From Tupaia tana (lineage: Eukaryota > Chordata > Mammalia > Scandentia > Tupaiidae), in the NCBI GenBank assembly GCA_026018925.1, contig JAKSZU010000007.1, forward strand, positions 94,091,501 through 94,155,500: 64,000 nucleotides of DNA. Direction: 5' to 3'. The notes under the pieces were generated by a model that saw only the letters and a program-made list of their open reading frames with translations, did not search any database and was not told where the DNA came from. Of this stretch, positions 52,813 through 63,115 are shown one piece after another. The stretch's first letter is position 1; each line of letters opens with the position of its first letter. The position numbers and the translations under genes are program-made.

Positions 52813-52998
52813 GATGCCAGCAGGTGGCATGGCAATTAAGGTGTTAGACTCCCACATGGCTGACTACGGTTCGAGTCCCAGACCTGGCAGTTTGCTTTCT
52901 CACTTTTCCTCTCTGGTGAGCATATGTGCCCTATAGCAAATTAAAAAGTAATAATAATGATAATAAATGAAATCAAATAAATAATTCGTTTTAAAACC
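52813..52998 (+). mobile_element. SINE family A, short body with long-type tail
   Basis: GATGCCAGCAGGTGGCATGG, B box GGTTCGAGTCC, GGCAGTTTGCTTTCTCACTT junction of the short form, then GGTGAGCATATGTGCCCTAT and AATAATAATGATAATAAAT tail. Confidence 0.9.
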
Positions 52999-53016
52999 CC
53001 ACTGGTATGCCTTGCA

Positions 53017-53264
53017 TTTTATTTTTCTTTTTGCCATAGGGCACATGTGCTCACCAGAGATCAACAGAGAGATAGTGGGAGGAAAAGTGGTCCCTACATA
53101 CCTGGGGGATGGCCACACCGCAGCCCCTTCTCCTCCATTCTCCTCCTGGGATTTGGGGCACACATGCACATGTGCCCAGTGTGATTTCAAGCCTCCAGGT
53201 CCTGGACTTGAACCAAGTAGCCAAGTGGGAGTCCTTAGCCACCATGCCATCTGCTGGCCCCCTT
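53017..53264 (-). mobile_element. SINE A-long
   Basis: TTTTTGCCATAGGGCACATG, body, GGACTTGAACCAAGTAGCCA with partial loss of the anticodon arm, head CATCTGCTGGCCCC. Confidence 0.88.
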
Positions 53265-53299
53265 AATGGATGGATCTTTTAATCTATGACATAACGCGT

Positions 53300-53742
53300 G
53301 ATGGATTGGACTGTGTTCCCCCAAAATCTCCTACACTGAAGTCCTAAACCCCAGTGACCTTATTTGAAAATAGAATTATGGCAGATGGAATTGGTTTAGT
53401 TAAGAAGGGGTAGGATGGACTCCTGATCCAAAATGGCGTCCGTATGAAAAGGGGAAATGTGGACACAGTCACGTACAGGGCACATGTCCCATGAGAGGAA
53501 GGTGGAGATGAGGTGATGCGTTGACAAGCCAAGGAATGCCAAATTTGGCAGCCAACTCCCAGAAGCCAGCAGAGGGCCACCCCTCCCTCACTGCTCTGGC
53601 CAGGCCAGTCCTGCCCGCATCTTGATCCTGGAACTCTGGCTCTGGAACCATGAGAGGGTGAATTCCTGGATGCCCCCCCCCCCCCCCCCCCCCCGTTTGC
53701 AGTCCTGGTTATAGCAGCCCTGCGAACCTAACATGCCTGGCA
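53300..53742 (+). mobile_element. MLT1-type (ERVL-MaLR) LTR
   Basis: GATGGATTGGACTGTGTTCC, GACCTTATTTGAAAATAGAA, TTGACAAGCCAAGGAATGCC, CATCTTGATCCTGGAACTCT and TTATAGCAGCCCTGCGAACC in canonical order. A poly(C) run of about 24 sits at 53,672-53,695. Confidence 0.86.
53672..53695 (+). repeat. poly(C) tract
   Basis: Uninterrupted C run inside the LTR; true length uncertain. Confidence 0.9.
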
Positions 53743-53992
53743 TTGGTCAGTAAAAAACAGTGTTTCACCGGATTATGCAGATGTTCCAAATGTTAGCACA
53801 TTTCAGTACCAAAAATCACATCCATAGTACCCCACAGACCTCATCAGGAAAGTCTTTAAGAACTGGGAAACCCTGGAGCTCACAGAGGCAGAGACAAGCC
53901 TTCCACAGTTGTAATTTTCACACTGAAACTCAAATTTTATTAGTTGGCAATAAAAACAGTCACTTGTTTTCTTTAAAAAGACAGGCTAGTTC

Positions 53993-54136
53993 ACTTTTTT
54001 TTTTAGATTTTTGCCAGAGGGTGCCTACACAGGAGAGAGATAGAGAAGGGGAAAGTGAGAAATCACTCCCCCGGGGGATGATCACACTGCAATCCCTTCT
54101 CCATACTCCTGTTGGGATTTGGGGCATGCATGCACA
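53993..54136 (-). mobile_element. SINE A-long, old, head lost
   Basis: TTTTTTAGATTTTTGCCAGA, body to GGGATTTGGGGCATGCATGC, then cut by a young SINE. No matching head beyond it. Confidence 0.82.
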
Positions 54137-54408
54137 TTTTTTTTTTCTTTTTTTTCGGAGAGGTTTTCGCTATAGGGCGCGTGCGCTCACCAGACAGACA
54201 GAGAGAGACAGAGAGACAGAAAGTGAGAAATCACCCCCCAGGGGGGATGGTCACGCCGCAATCCCTTCTCCTCCATTCTCCTCTCGGGATCTTGGGCACG
54301 CACGCACACGCACCCGGTGTGAGTTTTAAGCCACCGGGCCCAGGACGCGAACCGCGGTCGACTACGTGGGAGTCCAGCGACATAGCCATTACGCTAACTG
54401 CTGGTCCC
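54137..54408 (-). mobile_element. SINE A-long, young
   Basis: TTTTCGCTATAGGGCGCGTG, full body, GCGAACCGCGGTCGACTACG, CTAACTGCTGGTCCC end. Close to consensus. Confidence 0.96.
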
Positions 54409-54755
54409 ACATTGCCAGCCATTCTTTTAAGCAAACATGGCGGCTATGAAAGAGTACGTAGTTCCATGCACTGCTCAAGTGCTTCCTCCAGACAGACGTC
54501 CGCCTTCTCTGAGCCGCAGAGGGCTCTGGGTGGGCTCCCCAGGATCTCCACAGGGTTCTACAGGGATGTCTGCCTGGGGTCAGGACTTCGCCAAATTCAT
54601 GGTCTGGTTGGTGGTTTGGTCTTACTGTGAGCACACAGCCGTAGAGAACACAATGACCCCAGTTCAGTTGGGGCCGCGCTGTCTAGGCCCCAGTTTTATC
54701 TACCATTGTTCTTGTACTATCGGTGCAAAAGTCACCACATGAAAAAGGCAAGTCA
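54409..54755. other. single-copy DNA
   Basis: Unassigned; no gene recognised. Confidence 0.42.
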
Positions 54756-54850
54756 TGGGGTCGTCAGGTGGCCTGGTGGTTAAGGGACTGAATTCCCACA
54801 TGGCCAACCATAGTTCAAGTCCAGGACTAGGCTTGAAAACCACGCAGGGT
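54756..54850 (+). mobile_element. SINE family A, head only
   Basis: GGGGTCGTCAGGTGGCCTGG, GGTTAAGGGACTGAATTCCC, B box AGTTCAAGTCC, TTGAAAACCACGCAGGGT, then interrupted by a young copy; its 3' half is not seen again. Confidence 0.83.
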
Positions 54851-55103
54851 GGAACCAGCAGTTAGCATAATGGCTATGTCGCTGGACTCCCATGTAGTCA
54901 ACCACGGTTTGAGTCCTGGACCCGGTGGCTTAAAACTCACGCCGGGCATGTGTGCGTGCGTGCCCAAGATCCCGAGAGGAGAATGGAGGAGAAGGGATTG
55001 CGGCATGGCCATCCCCCCTGAGGGTGATTTCTCTCTGTCTCTCTGTCTCTCTCTGTCTTTCTGGTGAGTGCACGCGCCCTATAGCAAAAACCTCTAAAAA
55101 AAA
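54851..55103 (+). mobile_element. SINE A-long, young
   Basis: GGAACCAGCAGTTAGCATAATGG, B box GGTTTGAGTCC, 3' box GCGCCCTATAGCAAAAACCT, tail running into (GAA)n. Confidence 0.95.
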
Positions 55104-55117
55104 GAAGAAGAAGAAGA

Positions 55118-55378
55118 GAGAGGGGGTCAGCAGGTGGCGTGGTGGTGTAACCCCCGGACTCGCACATGGCCAGCTCTACTGTTGGAGTCCTAGACCCGGC
55201 GGCTGAAAACCATACCAGGTGGATGTGCATGCGTGCCCAAACTCCTGAAAGGATAATGAAGGAGAAGGGATTGCGGTGTGGCCATCCCCCAGAAGGTGAT
55301 TTCTCACTTCCCTCTCTCTGGCAAGCACATGCACCCTATGACAAAAACCTAAAAACAACAACAACAACAAAAGACAGA
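55118..55378 (+). mobile_element. SINE A-long
   Basis: GGGGTCAGCAGGTGGCGTGG head, weak B box GTTGGAGTCC, body, TGCACCCTATGACAAAAACC and (CAA)n tail. Confidence 0.88.
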
Positions 55379-55509
55379 GAGAGAGAGAAAGGATTATTTT
55401 AGTCTTCAGTGTATGAGAAAAAATAGCCACTATCATTCGCCATCTAGAATTATTGAATGAACCACTTTAAAATATTTAAGTCTTTTTAGAACAATTTACC
55501 AAAACAAGA

Positions 55510-55680
55510 ATAAAAGGACTGGCTGTGTACTGCAGCAGTAATGCCCTGCTCAGAAGACACCAAGTCCCACCCAGTGACCGTGGTTCAAATCCCTGGCCTG
55601 GTCTGCCTGAAATGTGCCAGATCTGACGGCTGCAGGCCTGTGGGGGCTCCCGGAGTGACCAGACCTAGTCTAGCATGCTC
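55510..55680 (+). mobile_element. possible old tRNA-like SINE, family unclear
   Basis: GGACTGGCTGTGTACTGCAG, then a GGTTCAAATCC B-box match at about 55,582 and a non-family-A body. No A tail seen. Confidence 0.38.
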
Positions 55681-55721
55681 TTCTCTCCCACAGGAGCACA
55701 CGCTCGATCATGGATAAAGAA

Positions 55722-55979
55722 AAATGTTGTTTTTTTAAAGGTTTCTCCCATAGGGTGTGTGCACTTGCCGGAGAGAGAGAGGCAGAGACTGAGAGAGAGG
55801 AAGCAAGAACTCACCCCCAGGGGGATGGCCATGCCACAGTCCCTTCTCCTCCATCCTCCCCCTGGGCATGCACGCACACTCACTGGGCATGATTTTCAAG
55901 TCGCTGGGACCAAGTCTCAGACAGCAGAGTCAGCACGTGGAGGCCCAGCACCTCAGCCACCATGCCACCTCCTGGCCTA
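55722..55979 (-). mobile_element. SINE A-long
   Basis: TTTCTCCCATAGGGTGTGTG, GA-rich tract, body CCCTTCTCCTCCATCCTCCC, diverged B box, head CACCTCCTGGCC. Confidence 0.87.
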
Positions 55980-56020
55980 AGAAAAGAAATTGTAATGAAT
56001 AAAAGATTTAATAAAGAATT

Positions 56021-56283
56021 GGGAACCAGCAGTTAGCGTAACGGCTATGTCGCTGGACTCCCACGTAGTCGACCGCGGTTCGAGTCCCGGACCCGGTGGC
56101 TTAAAACTCACACTGGGCACATGTGCGTGCGTGCCCAAGATCCCGAGAGGAGAATGGAGGAGAAGGGATTGCGGCGTGACCATCCCCCCTGGGGGGTGAT
56201 TTCTCGCTTTCTGTCTCTATGTCTCTCTCTGTCTGTCTGGCGAGCGCACGCGCCCTATAGCGAAAATCTCTCAAAAAAAAATA
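56021..56283 (+). mobile_element. SINE A-long, young
   Basis: GGAACCAGCAGTTAGCGTAACGG, perfect B box, 3' box GCGCCCTATAGCGAAAATCT, A tail with AAATAAATAAA. Confidence 0.96.
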
Positions 56284-56301
56284 AATAAAAGAATAAAGAG
56301 A

Positions 56302-56568
56302 GGGACCAGCAGTAGTGTAATGGCTATGTGGCTGGACTTGCATGTAGTCGACCACAGTTCGAGTCCCAGACCCGGTGGCTTAAACTCACGCCAGGCACGT
56401 GTGCATGCGTGTCCAAATCCTGAGAGAAGAATGGAGGACAAGGGATTGAGGTGTGGCCACCTTCCCTGGGGGTGATTTCTCACTTTCCCGCTCTCCGTCT
56501 CTCTCCAGTGATCACATACTCCCTACGGCAATAAGCCTGAAAGGGAAAAAAGAAAAAAAAAAAAAGAA
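56302..56568 (+). mobile_element. SINE A-long
   Basis: GGACCAGCAGTAGTGTAATGG, B box AGTTCGAGTCCC, CT tract, ATACTCCCTACGGCAATAAG, A-rich tail; 20 bases right of the previous copy. Confidence 0.92.
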
Positions 56569-56584
56569 TGAGCAGTCTAATAAT

Positions 56585-56863
56585 GTTTTTTGTTTGTTTG
56601 TTTTGTTTTTAAGAGAGAGACATTTTTGCTATAGGGCACGTGTGCTTGCCAGAGACAGAAAGCGAGAAATCACTCCCCAGGGAGATGGCTATGCCGCCAA
56701 TCCCTTTTCCAACATTCTCTTCTCAGGATTTTGGGCACACACACACACACATACACACACACACACCCGGTATGAGTTTTAAGCCACCAGGTCCAGGACT
56801 CCAACCGTGATCAACTCCATGGGAGTCCAGTGACATAACCATTACACCATCTCCTGGTCCCCG
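56585..56863 (-). mobile_element. SINE A-long with internal (CA)n
   Basis: (GTTT)n tail, TTTTTGCTATAGGGCACGTG, short GA tract, (CA)n expansion at 56,737-56,766 inside the GTGCGTG portion, head ending CACCATCTCCTGGTCCC. Confidence 0.9.
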
Positions 56864-56963
56864 AGTAATGGTTTCATAAATGTCTGCATCAGGTATTTTC
56901 TTTCAATCACCTTTGACACCTGTCAGTGCATCTGTCCTTTAGGAACCACAGGAAGTAAATTCT

Positions 56964-57192
56964 TGGGACCAGCAGTTGGCGTAATGGCTATGTCACTGGA
57001 CTCCCACGTAGTCAACCGCGGTTCAAGTCCCGGACACGGTGGCTTAAACTCACGCCGGGCGCATGTGCGTGCGTGCCCAAGATCCCGAGAGGAGAATGGA
57101 GGAAAAGGAATTGCGGCATGGCCATCCCCTCTGGGGGGTGATTTCTTGCTTTCTATCTCTCTGTCTCTCTCTGTCTATAGCAAAAACCTCTC

Positions 57193-57220
<28 letters not shown>
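56964..57220 (+). mobile_element. SINE A-long, young, 3' box partly deleted
   Basis: GGGACCAGCAGTTGGCGTAATGG, B box GGTTCAAGTCC. The CT tract joins directly to CTATAGCAAAAACCTCTC, dropping GGCGAGCGCACGCGCC. A tail of about 29. Perfect 23-base duplication (56,941-56,963 and 57,221-57,243). Confidence 0.98.
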
Positions 57221-57223
<3 letters not shown>

Positions 57224-57243
57224 AACCACAGGAAGTAAATTCT

Positions 57244-57974
57244 GATGCTCCAGCATCATAAAGACAGAAGAAAGTCATTGTGCATTTTTTTAGTAAAACA
57301 GGCTTAGCCCAGATTCTTCCCCAAAATATACCATAGTGAAGTCTTTCCTGTTGAATGACAAGACGAAAATACTACATTGCTTTTCTTCCTTCAAAAATAC
57401 GTTGTTTACTCATTTATTCTTGAGCATGAGAAAATTCACTTACGACACCGTCATCTAGAGACCCATGGCCTGAGGTGTCACTCGAGCCGGCAGTTTCACA
57501 GCCCTTAGTCATGCGTGTGGAGTGCTGCTGTCTCTGTACCGCTTTCTGCCTCGTCTAAGAGCGTAGCATCTTCTGCCCTCAATTCTTTTTCTTTTTGCCA
57601 TATATAGAGAAAAGGAAAGCATTTGAAAGCAAAATTCAGACTGAGACGGAGTCTCCAGATTTTTCTCCTCTTCTGACAGTGCAACGTTCGGGGCAAGTGT
57701 ATTGACTGGCTGGGCTACGGAACAGAGGGGGCAACCCAGCACCCCAGACCCTGTTACGCCACGACTTTCCAACAACCCAGTAGAACTCTCTAAAGAAAAA
57801 CTAAGCTACAATCAGGCCCAGAGGGTCCTGGTTATCTACTACGGGTTAAGCTAGGCTGAGCAAAGGCCCTGTCCCCCAGATAAGAATGCTAATGCGATGG
57901 TGTTTGGCTAAGACTTGAATTCTGAACCTCGAGGTCAAATGTGTCCGGGGAAAGTGACAGGGGCAGGGTGCTGT
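57244..57974. other. AT-rich to mixed single-copy DNA
   Basis: About 730 bases, no recognised gene or repeat. Short minus-strand frames at 57,509-57,775 have no family match. Confidence 0.42.
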
Positions 57975-58400
57975 ATTAGGTAGGGAGGTAAACTGCTGTA
58001 ACGTAAGAAAACTCTCAAATTCATTGACTTGAGACAGAAAAATCCACGACCTCTCACGCCTATGCAAGGTCAGCTCCACGTGGAGATTCAGGGATCAGCT
58101 CACGGGGAGCCACTTGCCAGCTGAGAGGCCGAGGTGCCAGCTGCGGGAGTGGTGGTGTCACAGAGGCGGGTCACTCTCTGAGGCTTAGCCAGACAGGTGT
58201 GCACCGCACTCCAAGGCAAGAACTTTGTCACATGATCACTCTCAACCCCCAGGGTGGCTGGGCCTCCTGGCCCAGCTATACACCCGGGAAGAGGGCGAGA
58301 ATGCATTTTGGTACACAGCAGCCAGCAGTCTCCCCCCAGGGAGAGACCTCCTCCTCAGATCATTGCAGACAAGCCCCTCTGAGCTCCTGAAGGGCTAGAA
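57975..58400 (+). mobile_element. ancient interspersed repeat, family uncertain
   Basis: CTGCTGTAACGTAAGAAAAC, GAGACAGAAAAATCCACGAC, ACTTTGTCACATGATCACTC and GGTACACAGCAGCCAGCAGT follow a widespread old mammalian repeat (L1M 3' UTR-like). The subfamily cannot be named from memory. Confidence 0.42.
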
Positions 58401-58459
58401 GAATCCGCAGCACATCACAGAGCGAGAGTTCTCAGCCAGACAGAGGTCGGAATCGGAAT

Positions 58460-58600
58460 GGCCACAGAAGCGTTTTCTGATCCGGCCCTACTGAATCAGA
58501 CACTCCGAGGGTGTGGGGAACCCATAATGCACTTCAGATAAATTCCCCAGGCAGTTCCGGGGTGGCTATGACGGACTGTCGGTGGGGGTGCGAGGAGTAA
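58460..58600 (+). mobile_element. possible MER5A-like hAT fragment
   Basis: CCCTACTGAATCAGACACTC, CGAGGGTGTGGGGAACCC and CCCCAGGCAGTTCCGGGG recall MER5A-type sequence; ends not found. Confidence 0.35.
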
Positions 58601-59099
58601 AGCCAGTGTCTAAGGAGTCCCTTTCTGCAGCTAGGGGCCCGGTGCGGGATTTACCTGGCTACGATTTGTCCTCATGAATTTCCTGAGATTGCCTCTCATT
58701 CAGGCCTGGGATCCCCTCCCCAAGCCCAGGATCGGGCCCCTCACCGGACTGAGCGAATGTGTTCTTCTCGCTCTCGGAGGGAGGGGAACGGGGAAGTCCT
58801 CGGAAATGCCATTGAACCAACAGACAGAGACTCTGTGCGTCCTTTGACTCAATCTGGTTTCAAAACAAGAATAAATAAGCCACCTCAGAGAGAAGGCACT
58901 TCCAGTGTGTCCCCTCCCAAGAAGTGAAACCACAGTTGGATGACGCAAAACCGAAGCAGCACTGCCTGTGATGGCTCTTGAGCGGTCACACTCCCTCACA
59001 CACCTCCCTGCCATCGGAGCAGCGCTGCTCCAGAGATACTGCACCGTTTCCCCACAGGGCGTGTGCACTCACAGAGAGCGGCAGAGAGTGGGGAACGTG
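58601..59099. other. single-copy DNA
   Basis: No gene or repeat recognised. Confidence 0.42.
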
Positions 59100-59292
59100 G
59101 GGCCGGCAGGTGGCGTGGTGCTTACGGGCGCCGGACTCCCACATGGTTGACCATGGTTTGAGTACCAGAACTGGCGGCTTGTTTTCTCACTTTCTTTCTT
59201 TCTCTCTCTCTCTTTCCGTCCCTCTCTGGTCAAACTGAAATAAATAAGTAAATCGATAAATAAAGTTAAATAAAATAACTCTTTTTTTCATT
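59100..59292 (+). mobile_element. SINE A-short
   Basis: GGGGCCGGCAGGTGGCGTGG, B box GGTTTGAGTACC, TTTCTTTCTCTCTCTC tract, CTCTGGTCAAACTGAAATAA and TAAAGTTAAATAAAATAACT tail. Confidence 0.92.
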
Positions 59293-59294
59293 TT

Positions 59295-59448
59295 AGTTAT
59301 TATTATTATCTTTCGATTCGACCAGAGAAAGATAGAGAGAGAGAAAGAGAGAAAGGGAAAGTGAGAAAGCAAGCTGCTAGGTCCAGGACTTGAACCACGG
59401 TCCTGTGGGAGGCCAACGCCTTAACCACCATACCACCTACTGGCCCAA
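59295..59448 (-). mobile_element. SINE A-short
   Basis: ATTATTATTATCTTTCGATT tail, CGACCAGAGAAAGATAGAGA, GCAAGCTGCTAGGTCCAGGA, truncated anticodon arm, CACCTACTGGCCC. Head-to-head-like neighbour of the previous copy (opposite strand, tails touching). Confidence 0.9.
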
Positions 59449-59477
59449 TAAAATAATTATTTTTTAAAAGAAAAGAA

Positions 59478-59663
59478 GGGGGAAGTAAGAAACCACCTCC
59501 TGGGAGGATGGCCACACTCCAACCTTTTTTCCTCCATTTTACTCTCAGAATTTGGGGCATGCGCACAAACACACCCAATATGATTTTTTAGCCACCAGGT
59601 GCCGGGCTGAAACCGCAGTCTGGGAGTCTGGCACCTCAACCACAGTGCCCCCTGCTGGGCCTG
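59478..59663 (-). mobile_element. SINE A-long, 3' truncated
   Basis: Starts GGGGGAAGTAAGAAACCACC, body CTTTTTTCCTCCATTTTACT, diverged B box CTGAAACCGC, head CCCCCTGCTGGGCC. Confidence 0.83.
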
Positions 59664-60076
59664 AGGTACTGCATTTCTAACTATCGACTGCAGACCGCGC
59701 TTCAAGTACTGAAGTTCTAGAAAGCAGATGAGCTGGCGAAGGCAGAATGTACCAGAGAAAATGCAGAGATGCCTACCTGGCAGCTGACTCCACAGCCCAT
59801 CCATCCAGCTCGTCTCTCCCCTCTGTCCCCAGACTCCTGCTCTTTTGAGAGAGGGAAAACTTGAGGGTCTTATGGCACCCCAAAGGTGTCCTGGGGGACA
59901 TGGCCCCTTGCCTATAGACCATTCCCTTCAAATCCTTCGGGTGGAGCAGAGGCCTGATGAAGGCTTTTCTGCTCGGCCCTCCGGCCAGGAGTCCCTGAGC
60001 AGGCAGAGGAGGCCCTCTCCCTACAACCCTGCACACAAGCGGTGGATGTCCTGGGCCCCCGTCACTCTGTGGCTTC

Positions 60077-60323
60077 GTTTTTTTAGGTTTTTGCCATAGG
60101 GTGTGTGCACTCACCAGAGACAGAGATAGCAATCAGGAAAGTGAGAGAGCATGCCCAAGGGGAGACAGCCATGCTGCAATCCCTTCTCCTCCATTGGTTT
60201 GGGATTTGGGATGCACATGCACATGCATCTGGGGGATTTCCAAGTCGCCGAGTCAAGGACTCACACCACGGTCAGCCATGTGGGAGTCCAGCGCCTTAAC
60301 CACTACGCCACTCACTGGCTCCT
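60077..60323 (-). mobile_element. SINE A-long
   Basis: TTTAGGTTTTTGCCATAGGG, short GA tract, body CCCTTCTCCTCCATTGGTTT, B box reversed GACTCACACCAC, head CACTCACTGGCTCC. Confidence 0.9.
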
Positions 60324-60335
60324 CATTGTGTGGCT

Positions 60336-60520
60336 GTTTTTTTATAATTATTTATTTAATTTTATTTATTCATTCATTTATTTTAATTTGACCAGAGAGA
60401 GATACACAGAGAGAGAGAGAGGGAAAGTGAGAAAGCAAGCCACCAGGTCCGGTATTCGAACCGCAGTAGGCCATGTGGGAGTGTCCAGCGCCTTAACCAT
60501 TACGCCACCTGCTGGTCCCC
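60336..60520 (-). mobile_element. SINE A-short with target-site duplication
   Basis: TTTATTTAATTTTATTTATT tail, AATTTGACCAGAGAGAGATA, GCAAGCCACCAGGTCCGG, CACCTGCTGGTCCCC. Perfect 12-base duplication CATTGTGTGGCT (60,324-60,335 and 60,521-60,532). Confidence 0.95.
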
Positions 60521-60532
60521 CATTGTGTGGCT

Positions 60533-60839
60533 TTTAAGAGACTTTGTAGCTGTCTCCCCGAGTTCGTGCTGAACACATTGAACGCGTCAGCTGGGAAGGA
60601 CCTCGGTAACCTTGTTCAAGAAGGATCTTTGTACCCAATTGAGGCAGATGTGCAAAAAATAGCGTGCCGGCGGGCACAGGGTTCACACTAGCTCCATGTT
60701 TCTGGGCTTCCAGGCTAGGCCTAGAGGTCTACCTGAGAAGTCACCCACCTGGCCGACTTGTAGGAGTCGAGGACGCTCTGCATACCCAGCCGTCTCCCTG
60801 CCTGGCAGCCCCGGGCGTTCGGGATCACCCGCCTTGACC
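60533..60839. other. single-copy DNA
   Basis: Nothing recognised. Confidence 0.42.
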
Positions 60840-61065
60840 CCGCTGCTTGCCTTGCAGAATGTGCAAACGTTTAACGTTTTCATCCTCTCTGTGTTTTATT
60901 ATTGATTCAGCCTCTCACAGCCGGCTCTGACCAAGCAGGCCGAGAGCGTTTGTGTAATGTCGGCTTCATCAAAAATGCAGGAGCTGGGGTTTACTCGTCT
61001 GTGTGCTATCTAGACGGTTTAAGCCGGTGATTGGCGGTTTCCTTGGGCCAGCGCGGGCCTGGCAG
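60840..61065. promoter_or_regulatory. candidate conserved noncoding element
   Basis: GCAAACGTTTAACGTTTTCA (palindromic AACGTT), TTTTATTATTGATTCAGCCT, TGTAATGTCGGCTTCATCAA and GTTTAAGCCGGTGATTGGCG lie in repeat-free DNA. Possible enhancer; conservation untested. Confidence 0.32.
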
Positions 61066-61295
61066 CCCTCAGGCTGCCTTCTGGCTTCTCTGAAGTGATG
61101 CTGGGTCCCCAAAGCATCCTCCCTCTCCTAAAGGTGGGGACCAGGATTAAGACGGAGAGTCAGGGGGGTTGGGAGTAGCTTTTAAAACAGGCGCCAAGCA
61201 TGAGTTTAGCAGTAGACACCGCCATGTGTTATACGCTGCTGTTCACACTAGCCATGAAAAACCGACGGGACAGAGAGGCGCTTACTCCTCCACTC
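61066..61295. other. single-copy DNA
   Basis: Nothing recognised. Confidence 0.42.
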
Positions 61296-61522
61296 GGCCC
61301 CGAACTATGGACTGAGCACCTGCAGTGTGCACAGCACTGACCACAGAGACTAATAAGGCACGGACAGTCTGAGCTCATGGAGCCAAAATTCTCTTCAAGA
61401 GGGAAAATCAGGCTATAAAATGGAAACGATCAGAATTAACATTGGTTAAGCAGTGATGCACTTGGTGCTGTTCTAAACATTTCACATACAGAATGCTTCC
61501 GTGGAGCAGCTCTTTTCCTCTT
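61296..61522 (+). mobile_element. MIR/L2-type fragments
   Basis: GGACTGAGCACCTGCAGTGT, CATGGAGCCAAAATTCTCTT, then MIR text AGAATTAACATTGGTTAAGC and TGGTGCTGTTCTAAACATTT. Confidence 0.6.
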
Positions 61523-61698
61523 TTTTATAATTATTTATTTAATTTTATTTGCCAATGTTATTATTATTTTAATTTGCTACACGGCACTTGCGCTCCCCAG
61601 AGAGAGAGTGAGAGAGCAAGCTGCCAGGCCCAGAACTCAAACAGCAGTCAGCCTCCAAAGTCCAGCGACTTAACCACCACACCACCTGCTGGTCCCTT
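61523..61698 (-). mobile_element. SINE family A, short body with long-type tail
   Basis: TTATAATTATTTATTTAATT tail, TTTGCTACACGGCACTTGCG (reversed long-type box), GCAAGCTGCCAGGCCCAG, CACCTGCTGGTCCC. Confidence 0.88.
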
Positions 61699-62449
61699 GA
61701 GGGTTTTTTTTAAGCCTATATGTATATCCGTTCATTAAAAAAGACAGGAAAAAAACATTAACAGACACTGTGCCCAGGTTGTGAGTTTATGGGGGACTTT
61801 TCATTCCTTCTTTCTGCTAACCTGGATTATCTAAATTTTCTTTATATCCTGGTGCAAGAAAGGAGGAGAATTAGGTAGGGAGCAAAGGCATGTTCTTGGG
61901 TTCCAGCCTCAGAAACTACCAGGCAGAGAGCCTCACATGACTGTCCGCCGTGCCCAGGCTCCGAGCGTAGACGGCCCTGCTCAGCTCCAGCCACGGGGCT
62001 CTGTCCCAGTTCAGAATCCCCCACCTCTCCCTCCCTGGAGAGCGGAGGCGCCGTACAGCCCGATGCTGTGGCCCAGTGTCATCAGGCTAGTGGTCAGGGC
62101 TGGGGGAGGCCCACGGCCTCTGAAGATTGAGCCCTTGTAAAGGAACCCTTCGACGCAGTGTCCCCAGATGGGCATCGGAGCCAGGCCCCCTGGTGGGTGC
62201 ATGGGTCCCAGTCACCAACCTTCCTCGTGATGACACCCAACCCAGACAGCTTCCCTGGCCAGGGAGGTGGGGGGTCATACTGTGCCACTGTCTGGAAGTC
62301 CTCACCCGCCCCCCAGCCACTCTCTAGCTCCAAAGGCATCCGGGGTTCCAGGGGCGTTTGTCCCAGGGTGGCAATGGGACACCGGAGCTCCAACTCTGGG
62401 CTCTCGGCACACAGGACAGCCCCACATGGAGCCGTTCTATCCCTTAGTT
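61699..62449. other. single-copy DNA
   Basis: GC-rich right half with open frames on both strands; no gene recognised. Confidence 0.42.
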
Positions 62450-62588
62450 CATTCCATCCACGTCCTTATCATCACCAGCCTCATTTTAGCAACAAGGAAA
62501 CAGGCCAGAGAAGTCCAGTCGCACAGCCAGGGGCCGGCAGGCAGGCCGCTGGCTCCGGATCCCCAGCCTAAGCACGCGGCGACTCAGC
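62450..62588 (+). mobile_element. MIR
   Basis: CCTCATTTTAGCAACAAGGA, CAGGCCAGAGAAGTCCAGTC and GCACAGCCAGGGGCCGGCAG. Confidence 0.7.
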
Positions 62589-62860
62589 CGGCCGCGGTCC
62601 GGCTGCGGTCTCTGAGGACATCGCCTTAGAAGGCCTTCTCCCAGACCGCTTGCTCACATGAGGAGGACAGCAGATCTGGCCCCAGAGGAGCCCCAGGACC
62701 CCACATAAAGGGAACGGGCTGGGCACGAGGCAGGCGGCACCACGTCCCGCTATCTGCCTCCTCACTGCTGGGCCTGGCGTTTTATGTCTCCGGGGCTCAG
62801 TTTTCTCATCTCTGTAACGGAGACGCCATGCCTACGTTTTCAGACCGCCAGGCAGGTTAT
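62589..62860. other. single-copy DNA
   Basis: Mostly unassigned; CTCAGTTTTCTCATCTCTGT near 62,795 is a reversed MIR trace. Confidence 0.45.
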
Positions 62861-62861
62861 T

Positions 62862-63115
62862 TCAACGCGACAATTAGTAACACTGACTGAGCACTTGCCA
62901 GGTCAGCCCGGCGCTGTGCTAAGCATGTCGGGCCCGCCATTTCACCCCCTGACACCCTAAAACACTACGGTCACCTCCACTTTACAGACTGGGAAACCGA
63001 GGCTTACACAGGTAAAGCCATGTCCCGAGGTTACAAGAAAGAGGCAGAGCCAAGATTTGAACCTCTGTCCTCTAAGGGCACAAGCCCTAGTCTCACCCTG
63101 CCTTCTGCAGTGCCA
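62862..63115 (+). mobile_element. MIR, nearly full length
   Basis: ACTGACTGAGCACTTGCCAG, GCGCTGTGCTAAGCATGTCG, CTCCACTTTACAGACTGGGA, GAGGCAGAGCCAAGATTTGA and CAAGCCCTAGTCTCACCC run through the whole MIR consensus of about 260 bases. Confidence 0.88.
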
